A stretch of DNA of 64,000 nt. It comes from Paludisphaera mucosa (GTDB taxonomy: Bacteria; Planctomycetota; Planctomycetia; Isosphaerales; Isosphaeraceae). The notes beneath the pieces are model-generated. The model did not search any database. It saw nothing but the letters and a program-made list of their open reading frames with translations, and had not been told where the DNA came from. The position numbers and the translations under genes are program-made. Positions 16,374 to 26,050 of the stretch are shown one piece after another (position 1 is the stretch's first letter; the number at the start of each line of letters is the position of its first letter). Where the stretch lies: contig NZ_JARRAG010000002.1 of NCBI RefSeq assembly GCF_029589435.1, forward strand, positions 1,798,001 through 1,862,000, read 5' to 3'.

Positions 16374-18167
16374 GTGAAGGATGGAGGGATGGGCGCACCT
16401 TTTCATGACGACGACGTCGCAGGAGCTGAGTCGCTCTTGCGGGCTATGAGCGAGATAGGGCCGCCGATCATCGACGTGCGTGAGGCGTTGACCGCGTCGC
16501 TCCTGAGCGGCGTCGCCGGCGAGCCGATGGCTAGGCTCACGCCGCGGAACGCCGAACTCCGCTATCGGACGCTGGTCGAGCAAATCCCGGCCGTGACTTT
16601 CATGGCATCGCTCGACGGCAGCGACAACGAACTCTACGTAAGCCCACAGATCGAGTCGATGCTGGGTTTCACGCAGCAGGAATGGCTTGCGAATCCGGTC
16701 CTCTGGTACCAGCAACTCCATCCAGACGATCGCGACCGATGGCAGGAGGGCTTCGCGCTCACTTGTTCCACGGGCCAGCCGTTCCGCGCGGAATATCGCT
16801 TCCTCTCGCGGACAGGCGCCATCGTATGGGTGGCGGGCGAGGCCAGGGTGGTGCGAGACGAGGAGGGACGGCCGCTCTTCCTTCACGGTATCGCCTTCGA
16901 CATCACCACGCATAAGAAGGCCGAGGCAACGCTGGTCCAGTCGCATGAGGCGCTGGAAGAGAGCGTCCGCGAGCGGACGGCTCAATTGGTGCGGATCAAC
17001 GACTCGCTCCGGGCCGAGATGGCCGAGCGTGCGCGTGCCGAGGCTCAAGTCAGGGAGCAAGCGACCCTGATCGACGAGGCGTCCGACGCCATCTTGGTCC
17101 ACGACCTAGAGGGCCGGATCCTCTTCTGGAATCGCGGGGCCGAGGTCTTGTTCCTGCGACCACGAGCGGAGGCCGTCGGGCGAGACTTTCGCGAAGTCCT
17201 CTTTCCGAACGTCGAGGCGGGTGTCGACGAGGCGGCGCGATCGGTGGCCGATCACGGCGAGTGGGCCGGCGAGCTCTCCGTCACGGATCGAGTCGGCCGA
17301 CGATTGATCATCGCCAGTCGCTGGACCATGGTCCGCGACGATCGGGGGGCGCCCAAGTCGGTCCTGATCATCAGCACGGACGTCACCGAGCAGAAGGAGC
17401 TCCAGGCGCGCCTCCTCCGCTCGCAGCGGATGGAGAGCATCGGAACCCTCGCTGGGGGGATCGCCCACGACCTGAACAATCTTCTGACACCCCTCCTGAT
17501 CGCGGTGGACCTGCTCAGGTTGCCCCTGGCCGACGATCGTCGCGATGCGGTGCTCGAAATGCTTCGGTCGAACGTCGAACGAGGCGCCGACCTGGTGAGG
17601 CAGGTGCTCACCTTCGCCCGCGGCGTGGAAGGGGAGCGGGTCCCGGTCTCGATCGGCGACCTGATCCGCGACCTCGGCAGGCTGCTCAATTCGACGGTCC
17701 CGAAGTCGATAGTCGTGGTCGTCTCGATGCCCGAAGAACCCTGGATCGTGCTGGGCGACGCGACCAAGATCCATCAAGTATTAATGAACCTCTGCGTGAA
17801 CGCTTCGGACGCGATGGCCGATGGAGGGATTCTCGCGATCGATGCGGAGAACGTGGTCCTGGCCCCCGGGTCTCCGACCAGCCGGACCGACGTCCGTCTC
17901 GGCCCTCACGTGGTCGTGCGGGTCGCTGACGACGGATCAGGTATCCCGCCCGAGATACTCGAGAAGATCTTCGACCCGTTTTTCACCACCAAAGAAGTCG
18001 GAAAGGGAACAGGCCTGGGGCTCTCCACGTCGGCCGGCATCGTCAAGGCTTTGGGAGGGTTCATGGAGGTCCGTTCCGAAGTCGGCAAGGGGACTCAGTT
18101 CACGATCTATCTACCGACCTGCGGGGCTCAGGTATCGCCGCTCGCGGAGTCGACGACGCCATCGTGA
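16374..18167 (+). CDS. PAS-PAS sensor histidine kinase
   Basis: A 597-aa cytoplasmic histidine kinase. PAS1 (about 63-185) is very like the first PAS of the kinase at 32361 ([31 protein letters not shown] shared). A coiled-coil linker with RERT leads to PAS2 (about 220-340). The dimerisation domain has the phospho-acceptor H365 in [10 protein letters not shown], then HATPase_c with NASDAM (N box), DDGSGIP (G1), [15 protein letters not shown] (F/G2). There is no receiver domain, so a partner is needed; the REC-HD-GYP gene 107 bp downstream is the obvious candidate. GTG at 16374 is the longest start; ATG at 16389 is an alternative. Its location upstream of the hydrogenase operon is notable. Confidence 0.92.
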   Translation: MKDGGMGAPFHDDDVAGAESLLRAMSEIGPPIIDVREALTASLLSGVAGEPMARLTPRNAELRYRTLVEQIPAVTFMASLDGSDNELYVSPQIESMLGFTQQEWLANPVLWYQQLHPDDRDRWQEGFALTCSTGQPFRAEYRFLSRTGAIVWVAGEARVVRDEEGRPLFLHGIAFDITTHKKAEATLVQSHEALEESVRERTAQLVRINDSLRAEMAERARAEAQVREQATLIDEASDAILVHDLEGRILFWNRGAEVLFLRPRAEAVGRDFREVLFPNVEAGVDEAARSVADHGEWAGELSVTDRVGRRLIIASRWTMVRDDRGAPKSVLIISTDVTEQKELQARLLRSQRMESIGTLAGGIAHDLNNLLTPLLIAVDLLRLPLADDRRDAVLEMLRSNVERGADLVRQVLTFARGVEGERVPVSIGDLIRDLGRLLNSTVPKSIVVVVSMPEEPWIVLGDATKIHQVLMNLCVNASDAMADGGILAIDAENVVLAPGSPTSRTDVRLGPHVVVRVADDGSGIPPEILEKIFDPFFTTKEVGKGTGLGLSTSAGIVKALGGFMEVRSEVGKGTQFTIYLPTCGAQVSPLAESTTPS

Positions 18168-18274
18168 CCTAGGATTAAGGTTGGAGGGGGCGCATCTCTC
18201 GCCCATCACCGGGCGACGCCGCCTGGTTCCCTTCGGCCAAAGTAACCGCCACCGCGAAGCAGCGAGGTTCTGAC

Positions 18275-19501
18275 ATGGATTCCGCCTCCGAGGGACCGCC
18301 CCGAACGCGCTGCTCTCCACCCGAGGATTGGACCGATGCGCGTGTCCTCATCACCGACGATGAGCCTAACGTCCGGACGGCGTGTCGATTCCTCCTGGAG
18401 GCCGACGGGATCGCCTGCGACGAGGCCGTAGACGGGTTGCAGGCCTTGAAGGCCGCCACGACCTGTTCCTACGACGCGGTGATCCTCGACGTCGACATGC
18501 CGCGATTGAAGGGGCCGGAGGTCTGCCGCCGTCTGCGCGTCGCCGATCCGTCGTCCCATTTGAAGATCATCATGGTGTCCGGTCGTGCGACGCCCGACGA
18601 GATGGCCCTGATGCTCTCCGCCGGCGCCGACGATTACCTCGGCAAGCCGTTCACCGCGATCCAACTTCAGCAGCGGGTGAAGGCCGCCCTGCGTCGCAAG
18701 GGACAGCAGGATTGCGCCGATCGCCTTAATTCCGAACTCCAATTGGTCAATCGCGGCCTCGAGCAGGCGGCGGGGGGTCGCGCGAGGAATCTGAACGTCG
18801 ACGAGGCCCGCGAAACGCTGGTCCGAGGGCTGGCAAAGCTGGCCGAATGTCGCGACCTCGAAACGGGCTCTCACCTCCTCCGCCTACGCCACTACAGCGT
18901 CTGCCTGGCCGAAGAACTGGCCGAGACGCCGGGGGTCGGCGACGGCCCGATCGACCAGGCCTTCATCGACCTCCTGGGATGCTGCGCCCCGTTGCACGAC
19001 ATCGGAAAGGTCGGGCTTCCCGACCACATCCTGCGGAATCCGGGCCGGCTCGACCAGGACGAACGGCGCGTTATGGAAACCCACACGCTCATCGGATACG
19101 AGGCCCTGAAAAGCTTGCTCGACCGAAGCGGGTTCGCGGTGGATCTCTTGGCGATGGGGATGGACATCGCCCGGCACCATCACGAACGGTTCGACGGCAG
19201 CGGGTATCCCGACCGTTTAGCGGCGGGGCAGATCCCGTTGGCCGCACGCGTCGTCGCGATTTGCGACGTGTACGACGCCCTCCGTTCGCGACGGGTGTAC
19301 AAGGCCGCGATGCCGCACGACGAGGTGGTCCGGGCCATGTCCAACCCGGCCGACGGCAGCTTCGACCCCCACCTCCTCCGCCTCTTCCTGCGCAGCTCCC
19401 ATCGCTTCGAACGGATCTTCGCCGACTTCGAGAACGACGCAGATTGCTCCGCTGGGGATCTCGGTCGTGGGGGCGGCGATCAGCGAATCGGGGCGGCTTG
19501 A
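18275..19501 (+). CDS. rpfG: REC-HD-GYP response regulator (c-di-GMP phosphodiesterase)
   Basis: A 408-aa response regulator of RpfG type. The receiver domain (about 20-140) has the phospho-acceptor D72 in VILDVDMPRLKGPE and Lys in YLGKPF. The HD-GYP domain (about 185-365) has H241-D242 (LHDIGKVGLPD) and HHHERFDGSGYP. Phosphorylation by the upstream kinase would be expected to tune c-di-GMP breakdown. The ATG at 18275 has a weak AGGTT-like site before it. The symbol denotes family resemblance only. Confidence 0.92.
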   Translation: MDSASEGPPRTRCSPPEDWTDARVLITDDEPNVRTACRFLLEADGIACDEAVDGLQALKAATTCSYDAVILDVDMPRLKGPEVCRRLRVADPSSHLKIIMVSGRATPDEMALMLSAGADDYLGKPFTAIQLQQRVKAALRRKGQQDCADRLNSELQLVNRGLEQAAGGRARNLNVDEARETLVRGLAKLAECRDLETGSHLLRLRHYSVCLAEELAETPGVGDGPIDQAFIDLLGCCAPLHDIGKVGLPDHILRNPGRLDQDERRVMETHTLIGYEALKSLLDRSGFAVDLLAMGMDIARHHHERFDGSGYPDRLAAGQIPLAARVVAICDVYDALRSRRVYKAAMPHDEVVRAMSNPADGSFDPHLLRLFLRSSHRFERIFADFENDADCSAGDLGRGGGDQRIGAA

Positions 19502-19529
19502 GCCGCCGCGAATTCACTATTATAGAATC

Positions 19530-19830
19530 CACACGTCGGCATAATTAGACATTGCACCAGGGCCGCCCGGCCATGCTTCGGCTTGAGCAGCGATCCGGGC
19601 GCGCGCCCTATGGAACTTGCGATCGTCGATGGTCGGGGCCGCCGCCTCGGCGATGGGGGGACTCGACCGCCTCGACGATCGACCGGGCGTCGTATCCCTC
19701 GCCGTGGGACGCCGGCAGCCGTCGATCAGCGCGTCGGCCCGGAGGGCCGCCGTCGGCTGGGCGTTGATGAGGGTGAGATCGATGGCCGGCCGCACCGGAT
19801 CCTCGTACTGAGTCGCGGCCGGGGGCCGGG
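19530..19830 (-). pseudogene. Decayed IS5-type transposase fragment
   Basis: On the minus strand, short pieces in different frames line up with the middle of an IS5/IS427 transposase: LINAQPTAALRADALIDG, then HGEGYDARSIVEAVES (the usual DKGYDS...I region), then PTIDDRKFHRA (the usual IPxxxNRK). The frame shifts between pieces and no ends are visible, so this is an old remnant. Confidence 0.5.
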
Positions 19831-20274
19831 CCCGTCGAAGCACGGGACTTGAGCCGAGTCCAGGCGCAGTACCAGCGGCCGAGTCGCTCCGTCTTGTCGC
19901 GCCGCGGCTCGCCGAGTTTCGCGATCCATCTCGCGGCGTCCACCAGATGGCGACCATCGTCGGGTGCGCCACCACGCGGACCGGAATGCCTGGCAGGACG
20001 ACCTCGATTCGTTGTAGCTCAGGGTCCGAGGCTCCTCGGCGGCGAACGGCGGGACATCCTTGGTGGCGGTGATCGGCCGACATCAGCACAAATCGTCTAT
20101 TTGATTTCCGTGATATCAATCGGGATCGCCGAGGAATCCGGATTCGCGGCGAGAAGTATCAGCACGACCGGGGTGGGACATCGTAGAGTACAGCGAGTCG
20201 ATCGCCAGGGAGGGCGAACGCGTCCGCCGTCCGGCATCGACGCTTGGTCTCCAGGGAAAGAAGGGAGAGGCACC
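19831..20274. other. Region upstream of the hydrogenase operon
   Basis: No gene is supported. It must contain the operon promoter, but I cannot point to a sigma-54 GG-N10-GC box or a clear -35/-10 pair. The DNA at 20090-20160 is locally AT-richer (ATTTGATTTCCGTGATATCA, which includes TGATATCA), a plausible promoter or operator stretch. The hypF frame runs open into this region, but its N-terminal homology starts only at 20275. Confidence 0.4.
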
Positions 20275-22563
20275 GTGACCGGCCGCTATTCGGTCCAGGT
20301 TCGTGGGGTCGTGCAAGGGGTGGGCTTCCGCCCCTTCGTGCACGGGCTCGCCGGTCGACTGGGCCTGACGGGTTCCGTCCGCAACTCCGCGAGCGACGTC
20401 TTGATCGACGTCGAGGGAGACGATCGCTCGCTTGGGCGATTCTTCCGCCGGCTTTCGACCGACTCCCCACCACTGTCGCGGATCGACGAGATCCGGAGGG
20501 AGGCCACGACTCCGCGACGCGACGGCGTCGGCACGTTCGTCATCGAAGCCAGCGAGAGGGGGGGGGGCGACGCGATGGAATTCCCCCCGGACGTCGCCAC
20601 CTGCATGGACTGCCTGGCCGAGTTGTTCGACCCGGACGACCGCCGACACCTCCACCCTTTCATCAACTGCACGAGCTGCGGCCCTCGATGGACGGTCATC
20701 GAGGCCGCGCCTTACGATCGCGCATCGACCACGATGGCTCGATTCGCGATGTGTTCGGCGTGCCGCGCCGAATACGACGATCCGCGAGACCGCCGCTTCC
20801 ACGCACAGCCTAACTGCTGCCCTGGCTGCGGGCCCCGACTCCGATGGGAGGGCGAAGGGGCCGGTTCGGGCGATCCGCTCGACGACGCCGTCGCCGCATT
20901 CCTGGCCGGCCGGATCGGCGCGGTGAAGGGCGTCGGCGGATACCACCTGGCCTGCGACGCGCGGGCTCGCTCGGCCGTGGAGGAGTTGCGTCGCCGCAAA
21001 ATGAGGGACGAGAAGCCGATGGCGATCCTGGTCGCGGACCTCGACGCCGCGTCGCTGTGGTGCGAAGTCTCGAGCGATGAAGCCGCCCTCCTCGCCTCGC
21101 CGGGGCGGCCGATCGTCCTCCTACGCAGGCGTCGCGACGACGACCTGGCCTATGGGGTCGCGGCCGGCGCGCCGACGTTGGGCGTGATGCTACCCTACAC
21201 GCCCCTCCATCACCTCCTGATCCGGGGCATGGGGGGGTCGCCGCTCGTCCTGACCAGCGGGAACCTCGCCGACGAGCCGATCGCCTTCGATGATGAGGAT
21301 GCGAGACGCCGCCTGACGGGCATCGCCGACTTCATCCTGTCCCACGATCGGCCGATCGCCGTTCGTTGCGACGATTCGGTCTCCCGCATCGTGGCCGGAG
21401 GCGAGGTCCTCCTGAGAAGGTCGCGAGGACATGTTCCGGGATCGGTGCGGCTGCCCCACGACTGCCCGGTCCCAATCCTCGCGTTGGGAGGGCAGCAGAA
21501 GGCGGTATTCGCGCTCGCGAAGGGTCGCCGAGCCGTGCTGAGCCACCACCTGGGAGGACTTGACGACTTCGCATCCTATCGCTCGTTCGAGGCGGCCGTC
21601 GGACACTTCGAACGCTTGTTTGAGATCGAGCCGGAGCTGATGGTCCGCGACCTCCACCCGGATTACGCGTCGAATCTCTACGCCGATCGCCGGGGTCTCC
21701 CCACCCTCGCGGTCCAGCATCACCACGCCCACGTGGCGAGCTGCATGGCCGAGAACGGACTGGACGGGCCGGTCCTCGGCGTGGCCTTCGACGGCTCCGG
21801 CCTCGGCCCCGACGGCGCGATCTGGGGCGGTGAGTTCCTCGAGTCGACCTACGAAGGGTTCCGCCGCGCCGCGCATCTCCGCTACGTGCCGATGCCCGGG
21901 GGGAGCCGCGCGATCCGCGAGCCATGGCGCATGGCCCTGGCGCATCTCGAGGACGCGGGAGAGGGCCCGGGCCTGATCTCGAGTCGCGTCGAGCTCGAGG
22001 AACGCGGGATCGTCGCGGCCATGCTCGAAAGAAGGATCAATTCCCCGCTCACGTCGAGCGCCGGCCGACTCTTCGACGCGGTCGCGGCCCTGGCCGGCCT
22101 GCGACAACGCGTCCGCCACGAGGGGCAGGCGGCGATGGAGCTGGAGTGGGCCTCGGCGGAGCTCACGGTCGACGATTTCTATCCCTTCGAGGTCGTCGGT
22201 GATTCGCCGCTGACGATCGATACGAGGCCTCTGATCTCCGCAGTCGCCTCGGACGTTCGACGAGACGTCGAGCCGGGCCGCATCGGCAGGCGATTCCATA
22301 CGACCATGGTCGAGATGATCGCCGAGGTCTGCGGCCGGATCCGGGCGAATAGGGGCCTGGAAGTGGTCGCCCTGAGCGGCGGCGTCTTCATGAACAGCCT
22401 CCTCCTGGACGAGACGATCGGCCGCCTCGAGCGCGAGGGTTTCGTCGTCCATCGGCACCGGCGGGTCCCCCCCAACGACGGAGGCCTATGCCTCGGCCAG
22501 TTGGCGATCGCCGCGACCACACGAGCGAAGGGGGGAGGCGATGTGCCTGGCGATACCCGGTAG
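20275..22563 (+). CDS. hypF: Carbamoyltransferase HypF
   Basis: HypF (762 aa, normal size) turns carbamoyl phosphate into the carbamoyl-AMP used to make the CN ligands of the [NiFe] site. The order is acylphosphatase domain (1-92, VQGVGFRPF), two zinc fingers (CMDC...CTSCGP and CSAC...CCPGCGP), a YrdC-like domain (KGVGGYHLACDA, TSGNLADEPI) and a Kae1-like carbamoyltransferase domain (VQHHHAHVASCM, GVAFDGSGLGPDG, LSGGVFMN). GTG at 20275 is chosen because GGGAGAGG precedes it and the acylphosphatase motif begins right after; the open frame to 19849 is not homologous. First gene of the hydrogenase operon, overlapping hypC by 23 bp. Confidence 0.96.
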   Translation: MTGRYSVQVRGVVQGVGFRPFVHGLAGRLGLTGSVRNSASDVLIDVEGDDRSLGRFFRRLSTDSPPLSRIDEIRREATTPRRDGVGTFVIEASERGGGDAMEFPPDVATCMDCLAELFDPDDRRHLHPFINCTSCGPRWTVIEAAPYDRASTTMARFAMCSACRAEYDDPRDRRFHAQPNCCPGCGPRLRWEGEGAGSGDPLDDAVAAFLAGRIGAVKGVGGYHLACDARARSAVEELRRRKMRDEKPMAILVADLDAASLWCEVSSDEAALLASPGRPIVLLRRRRDDDLAYGVAAGAPTLGVMLPYTPLHHLLIRGMGGSPLVLTSGNLADEPIAFDDEDARRRLTGIADFILSHDRPIAVRCDDSVSRIVAGGEVLLRRSRGHVPGSVRLPHDCPVPILALGGQQKAVFALAKGRRAVLSHHLGGLDDFASYRSFEAAVGHFERLFEIEPELMVRDLHPDYASNLYADRRGLPTLAVQHHHAHVASCMAENGLDGPVLGVAFDGSGLGPDGAIWGGEFLESTYEGFRRAAHLRYVPMPGGSRAIREPWRMALAHLEDAGEGPGLISSRVELEERGIVAAMLERRINSPLTSSAGRLFDAVAALAGLRQRVRHEGQAAMELEWASAELTVDDFYPFEVVGDSPLTIDTRPLISAVASDVRRDVEPGRIGRRFHTTMVEMIAEVCGRIRANRGLEVVALSGGVFMNSLLLDETIGRLEREGFVVHRHRRVPPNDGGLCLGQLAIAATTRAKGGGDVPGDTR

Positions 22564-22783
22564 GGTCACGAGCATTTACCGCGAACACGACGTGTTGATG
22601 GGCAAGGTCGACTTCGGGGGCGTGAGCAAGCGCGTCTGCCTGGAACACATCCCGGAGGTCGCGGTGGGGGAGTACGCGCTCGTCCACGTCGGCTACGCCC
22701 TGACGCGGATCGACGAGGCCGAGGCTCGTCGCGTGTTCGAGTTCCTCGCCTCGATGGACGACCTCGACGAGTTGAGGCACTGA
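22541..22783 (+). CDS. hypC: Hydrogenase maturation chaperone HypC
   Basis: HypC (80 aa) carries the Fe(CN)2CO unit together with HypD and delivers it to the large subunit. It starts MCLAIPGRV, with the essential Cys2, and has a short OB-type beta fold and a C-terminal helix ([15 protein letters not shown]). The start lies inside the hypF end, and the stop overlaps the hypD ATG by one base, so the three genes are coupled. Confidence 0.96.
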   Translation: MCLAIPGRVTSIYREHDVLMGKVDFGGVSKRVCLEHIPEVAVGEYALVHVGYALTRIDEAEARRVFEFLASMDDLDELRH

Positions 22784-23883
22784 TGCGCCACCTCGACGAA
22801 TACCGCGATCCCTCCGCGGCGAAATCGTTGCTGCGTTCGATCCGCAGGGCCACCACCCGGGCCTGGACGCTGATGGAGATCTGCGGGGGGCAGACGCACA
22901 GCATCTTGAAGTACGGGATCGACGAGCTGCTCCCGCCCGAGATCACGCTGGTCCACGGGCCGGGCTGCCCGGTCTGCGTGACGCCGGTGGAGCTGATCGA
23001 CAAGGCCGTCGAGATCGCGTCCCGGACGGGCGTGATCTTCTGCTCGTTCGGCGACATGCTGCGCGTGCCCGGGAGCCATGGGGACCTGCTGGCGGTCAAG
23101 GCGTCCGGCGGAGACGTGCGGCTCGTGTACTCGCCGCTCGACTGCCTGTCCCTGGCCGAGCGGAACCCCGAAAAGACGGTGGTCTTCTTCGCGGTCGGAT
23201 TCGAGACGACTGCGCCGGCGAACGCGATGGCTGTGCGACAGGCCTCGAGGCGCGGGATCGACAACTTCGCGGTCCTCGTTTCGCACGTCACGGTCCCCCC
23301 GGCGATGTCGGCGATACTGGAATCCCCGGACAACCACGTGCAAGGTTTTTTGGCCGCCGGCCACGTCTGCTCGGTGATGGGATGCGCGGAATACGAGACG
23401 CTGGCCGAGCGGTTCCGGATCCCGATCGTGGTCGCCGGCTTCGAACCGCTCGACCTGCTCGACGGTATTCATCACTGCATCTGCATGCTCGAGGAAGGGC
23501 GCATCGGCGTCGAAAACCGCTACGCCCGGGCCGTACGCCCAGGCGGGAACGAGCGGGCGAAGGAGCTGATGGCCGAAGTCTTCGAGGTCACGGACCGGAA
23601 ATGGCGAGGCATCGGGACCATCCTCCGGAGCGGATACCGCTTGCGATCCGAGTTCGCCCGGTTCGACGCCGAGGCGCGATTCGACCTGGGGGCGTTGCGC
23701 GCGGAGGAGTCGCGATCATGCCTCAGCGGCCTGATCCTGCAGGGCCTCAAGAAGCCCCACGAGTGCCCCGAATTCGGCGGGAGATGTACGCCGACGTCGC
23801 CGCTCGGGGCGACCATGGTCTCGTCCGAAGGGGCCTGCGCCGCCTATTACCAATACGGAAGGATGAAGGTGGCGGCCGGATGA
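22783..23883 (+). CDS. hypD: Hydrogenase formation protein HypD
   Basis: HypD (366 aa) is the iron-sulfur scaffold on which the Fe(CN)2CO group is built. Conserved signatures are visible: MEICGGQTH (active Cys), [32 protein letters not shown], and the C-terminal cluster ligands in [12 protein letters not shown] and [12 protein letters not shown]. Length and order match the family. It overlaps hypC by one base and hypE by four. Confidence 0.97.
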   Translation: MRHLDEYRDPSAAKSLLRSIRRATTRAWTLMEICGGQTHSILKYGIDELLPPEITLVHGPGCPVCVTPVELIDKAVEIASRTGVIFCSFGDMLRVPGSHGDLLAVKASGGDVRLVYSPLDCLSLAERNPEKTVVFFAVGFETTAPANAMAVRQASRRGIDNFAVLVSHVTVPPAMSAILESPDNHVQGFLAAGHVCSVMGCAEYETLAERFRIPIVVAGFEPLDLLDGIHHCICMLEEGRIGVENRYARAVRPGGNERAKELMAEVFEVTDRKWRGIGTILRSGYRLRSEFARFDAEARFDLGALRAEESRSCLSGLILQGLKKPHECPEFGGRCTPTSPLGATMVSSEGACAAYYQYGRMKVAAG

Positions 23884-24977
23884 GCCGGAACCCGTCGACG
23901 ATTTTAAAGGCCTCGCCGACCGCCGCGATCGACCCGACCGCGAGCGGATGCCCGACTCCCCGCGAGGAGACCGAGCAGATCCTGCTCGGTCACGGCAGCG
24001 GCGGGATGATGTCCGCCGACCTCATGCGCCGCGTATTCCTGCCGGCCTTCGACAACGAGGTGCTCGCGGCGATGGAGGACCAGGCGACCGTCGCGTTCCC
24101 AAGCGGACGGCGCCTCGCCTTCACGACGGATTCCTACGTGGTCCGGCCCATCTTCTTCCCGGGCGGCGACATCGGCCGTCTGGCGGTCAACGGCACCGTC
24201 AACGACCTGGCCGTCGGTGGGGCGCGCCCCCTCTACCTCTCGGCGGCGTTCATACTGGAAGAGGGCCTGGCGATCGCCGACCTGAAACGCGTCGTCCGGT
24301 CGATGCGCGAGGCGTGCGACGAATCGGGCGTCGCCATGGTGACGGGCGACACCAAGGTGGTGGACCGTGGCAAAGGGGATCGGATCTTCATCACGACCTC
24401 GGGCGTCGGCGTCGTGCCGGCCGGGCGATCCCTCTCGATCCGCAACGCCCGGCCCGGTGACCGCATCCTCGTCTCGGGAACGATGGGCGACCACGGCATC
24501 GCCATCCTCTCGGTGCGCGAAGGGATCGAGTTCGAGACCGTCCTCGAGAGCGACACCGCCCCCCTGAACGGACTGGCCGACGTGCTCCTGGAGGCATGCC
24601 CGGACGTACGTTGCTTGCGCGACCCGACGCGGGGCGGCCTCTCGAGCGCCCTCAACGAGCTGGCCAAAGGCTCGGGCGTCGGGGTGGAGCTGGAAGAATC
24701 GGCGATTCCCGTGCGCCCGGAGGTCCGGGCCGCCTGCGAGCTGTTCGGCCTCGATCCGATGTACGTGGCCAACGAGGGGAAGCTGATCGCCGTCGTCCCG
24801 CGCGAGACGGCCGGGCGCGCGCTCGCCGCGATGCGATCGCATCCACTGGGCCGAGACTCGGCGGTGGTCGGCGAGGTCGTCTCCTCCCATCGAGGCCTGG
24901 TGGTCATGACGTCCCCCTTCGGCGGCCAGAGGATGGTCGCAATGATCGCGGGCGAGCACCTCCCGAGGATTTGCTGA
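23880..24977 (+). CDS. hypE: Hydrogenase maturation protein HypE
   Basis: HypE (365 aa) dehydrates the thiocarboxamide formed by HypF to thiocyanate on its C-terminal Cys. The terminal PRIC motif with that Cys is present. AIR-synthase-like features are seen: [48 protein letters not shown]. It has a slightly longer N-terminus than E. coli HypE. The start (ATGA overlap with hypD) is well supported. Its stop overlaps the next ATG by one base. Confidence 0.97.
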   Translation: MSRNPSTILKASPTAAIDPTASGCPTPREETEQILLGHGSGGMMSADLMRRVFLPAFDNEVLAAMEDQATVAFPSGRRLAFTTDSYVVRPIFFPGGDIGRLAVNGTVNDLAVGGARPLYLSAAFILEEGLAIADLKRVVRSMREACDESGVAMVTGDTKVVDRGKGDRIFITTSGVGVVPAGRSLSIRNARPGDRILVSGTMGDHGIAILSVREGIEFETVLESDTAPLNGLADVLLEACPDVRCLRDPTRGGLSSALNELAKGSGVGVELEESAIPVRPEVRAACELFGLDPMYVANEGKLIAVVPRETAGRALAAMRSHPLGRDSAVVGEVVSSHRGLVVMTSPFGGQRMVAMIAGEHLPRIC

Positions 24978-26050
24978 TGGATCCCGACGCCGGACCTCGG
25001 AGCCTGGAGGAGATCGACGTCCTCTGGCTCACCGCCGGACTGAGCTGCGACGGCGACACCGTGTCGATCACGGCCGCCACCCAGCCGAGCCTGGAAGACC
25101 TGATCGGGGGTGCGATCCCCGGCATCCCGCGCCTTCGGCTCCACAACCCCGTCCTCTCATACGAGAACGGCGACGAGTTCCTGAAGATCTGGCGTGACGC
25201 GGCGGAGGGAAGGCTGAATCCCTTCGTGCTCGTCGTGGAGGGATCGATCCCCAACGAGTCGATCAACGTCGAAGGCTCCTGGGCCGCCTTCGGCACGGAC
25301 CCCGCCACCGGCCAGCCGATCCCGACCTGTGCGTGGATCGACCGCCTCGCGCCGAGGGCCTGGGCCGTCGTCGCGGCCGGCACCTGTGCCGCATACGGGG
25401 GCATCCACGCCATGGCCGGGAACCCCACCGGGGCAATGGGCCTGCCCGATTACCTGGGGTGGGGATGGCGGTCCTCGGGCGGCCTGCCGGTGATCTGCGT
25501 CCCCGGATGTCCTGTGCAGCCGGACAATTTCATGGAGACGCTGCTCTATCTGCTGTATCAGGCTTCAGGGCTCGCGCCCGCCATCCCCCTCGACGACCAG
25601 TTGAGACCGCGCTGGTTGTTCAGCCAGACGGTGCACGAGGGCTGCGATCGGGCGGGCTACTACGAGCAGGCCGACTTCGCCTCGTCCTACGGCACGCCGC
25701 AGTGCATCGTGAAGCTCGGCTGCTGGGGACCGGTGGTGCATTGCAACGTGGGCAAGCGAGGCTGGATGTCGGGCATCGGCGGCTGCCCGAACGTGGGAGG
25801 CATCTGCATCGGCTGCACCATGCCCGGCTTCCCCGACAAGTTCATGCCGTTCATGGACGAGCCGCCGGGGGCGAAGCTCTCGACCACCGCCGTCGCCATG
25901 TACGGGCGGACGATCCGCGCCCTCCGAGGTTTCACGAAGGCCTCGATGAGCCAGGAGCCGGAATGGCGGCATCGGCGGCCCGAGCTGACGACCGGCTACC
26001 AGCCGAATCCCGACCCCGCGAACGACGGAAAGAGCCCGGATCATGCCTGA
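24977..26050 (+). CDS. hhyS: Group 1h [NiFe]-hydrogenase small subunit
   Basis: The 357-aa electron-transfer subunit with three iron-sulfur clusters. The N-terminus lacks a Tat signal, as in group 1h (formerly group 5) enzymes. In the proximal-cluster motif the second Cys is replaced: WLTAGLSCDGD has C24 and D27 where other groups have CxxC. This matches the 3Cys-1Asp cluster known from the oxygen-insensitive actinobacterial-type enzyme of Ralstonia. Further cluster ligands: VAAGTCAAYGG, CVPGCPVQPDN, HEGCDR, CIVKLGCWG, CNVGKRGW, GGCPNVGGICIGCTMPGFPD. It overlaps hypE by one base and the large subunit by eight. Confidence 0.96.
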   Translation: MDPDAGPRSLEEIDVLWLTAGLSCDGDTVSITAATQPSLEDLIGGAIPGIPRLRLHNPVLSYENGDEFLKIWRDAAEGRLNPFVLVVEGSIPNESINVEGSWAAFGTDPATGQPIPTCAWIDRLAPRAWAVVAAGTCAAYGGIHAMAGNPTGAMGLPDYLGWGWRSSGGLPVICVPGCPVQPDNFMETLLYLLYQASGLAPAIPLDDQLRPRWLFSQTVHEGCDRAGYYEQADFASSYGTPQCIVKLGCWGPVVHCNVGKRGWMSGIGGCPNVGGICIGCTMPGFPDKFMPFMDEPPGAKLSTTAVAMYGRTIRALRGFTKASMSQEPEWRHRRPELTTGYQPNPDPANDGKSPDHA

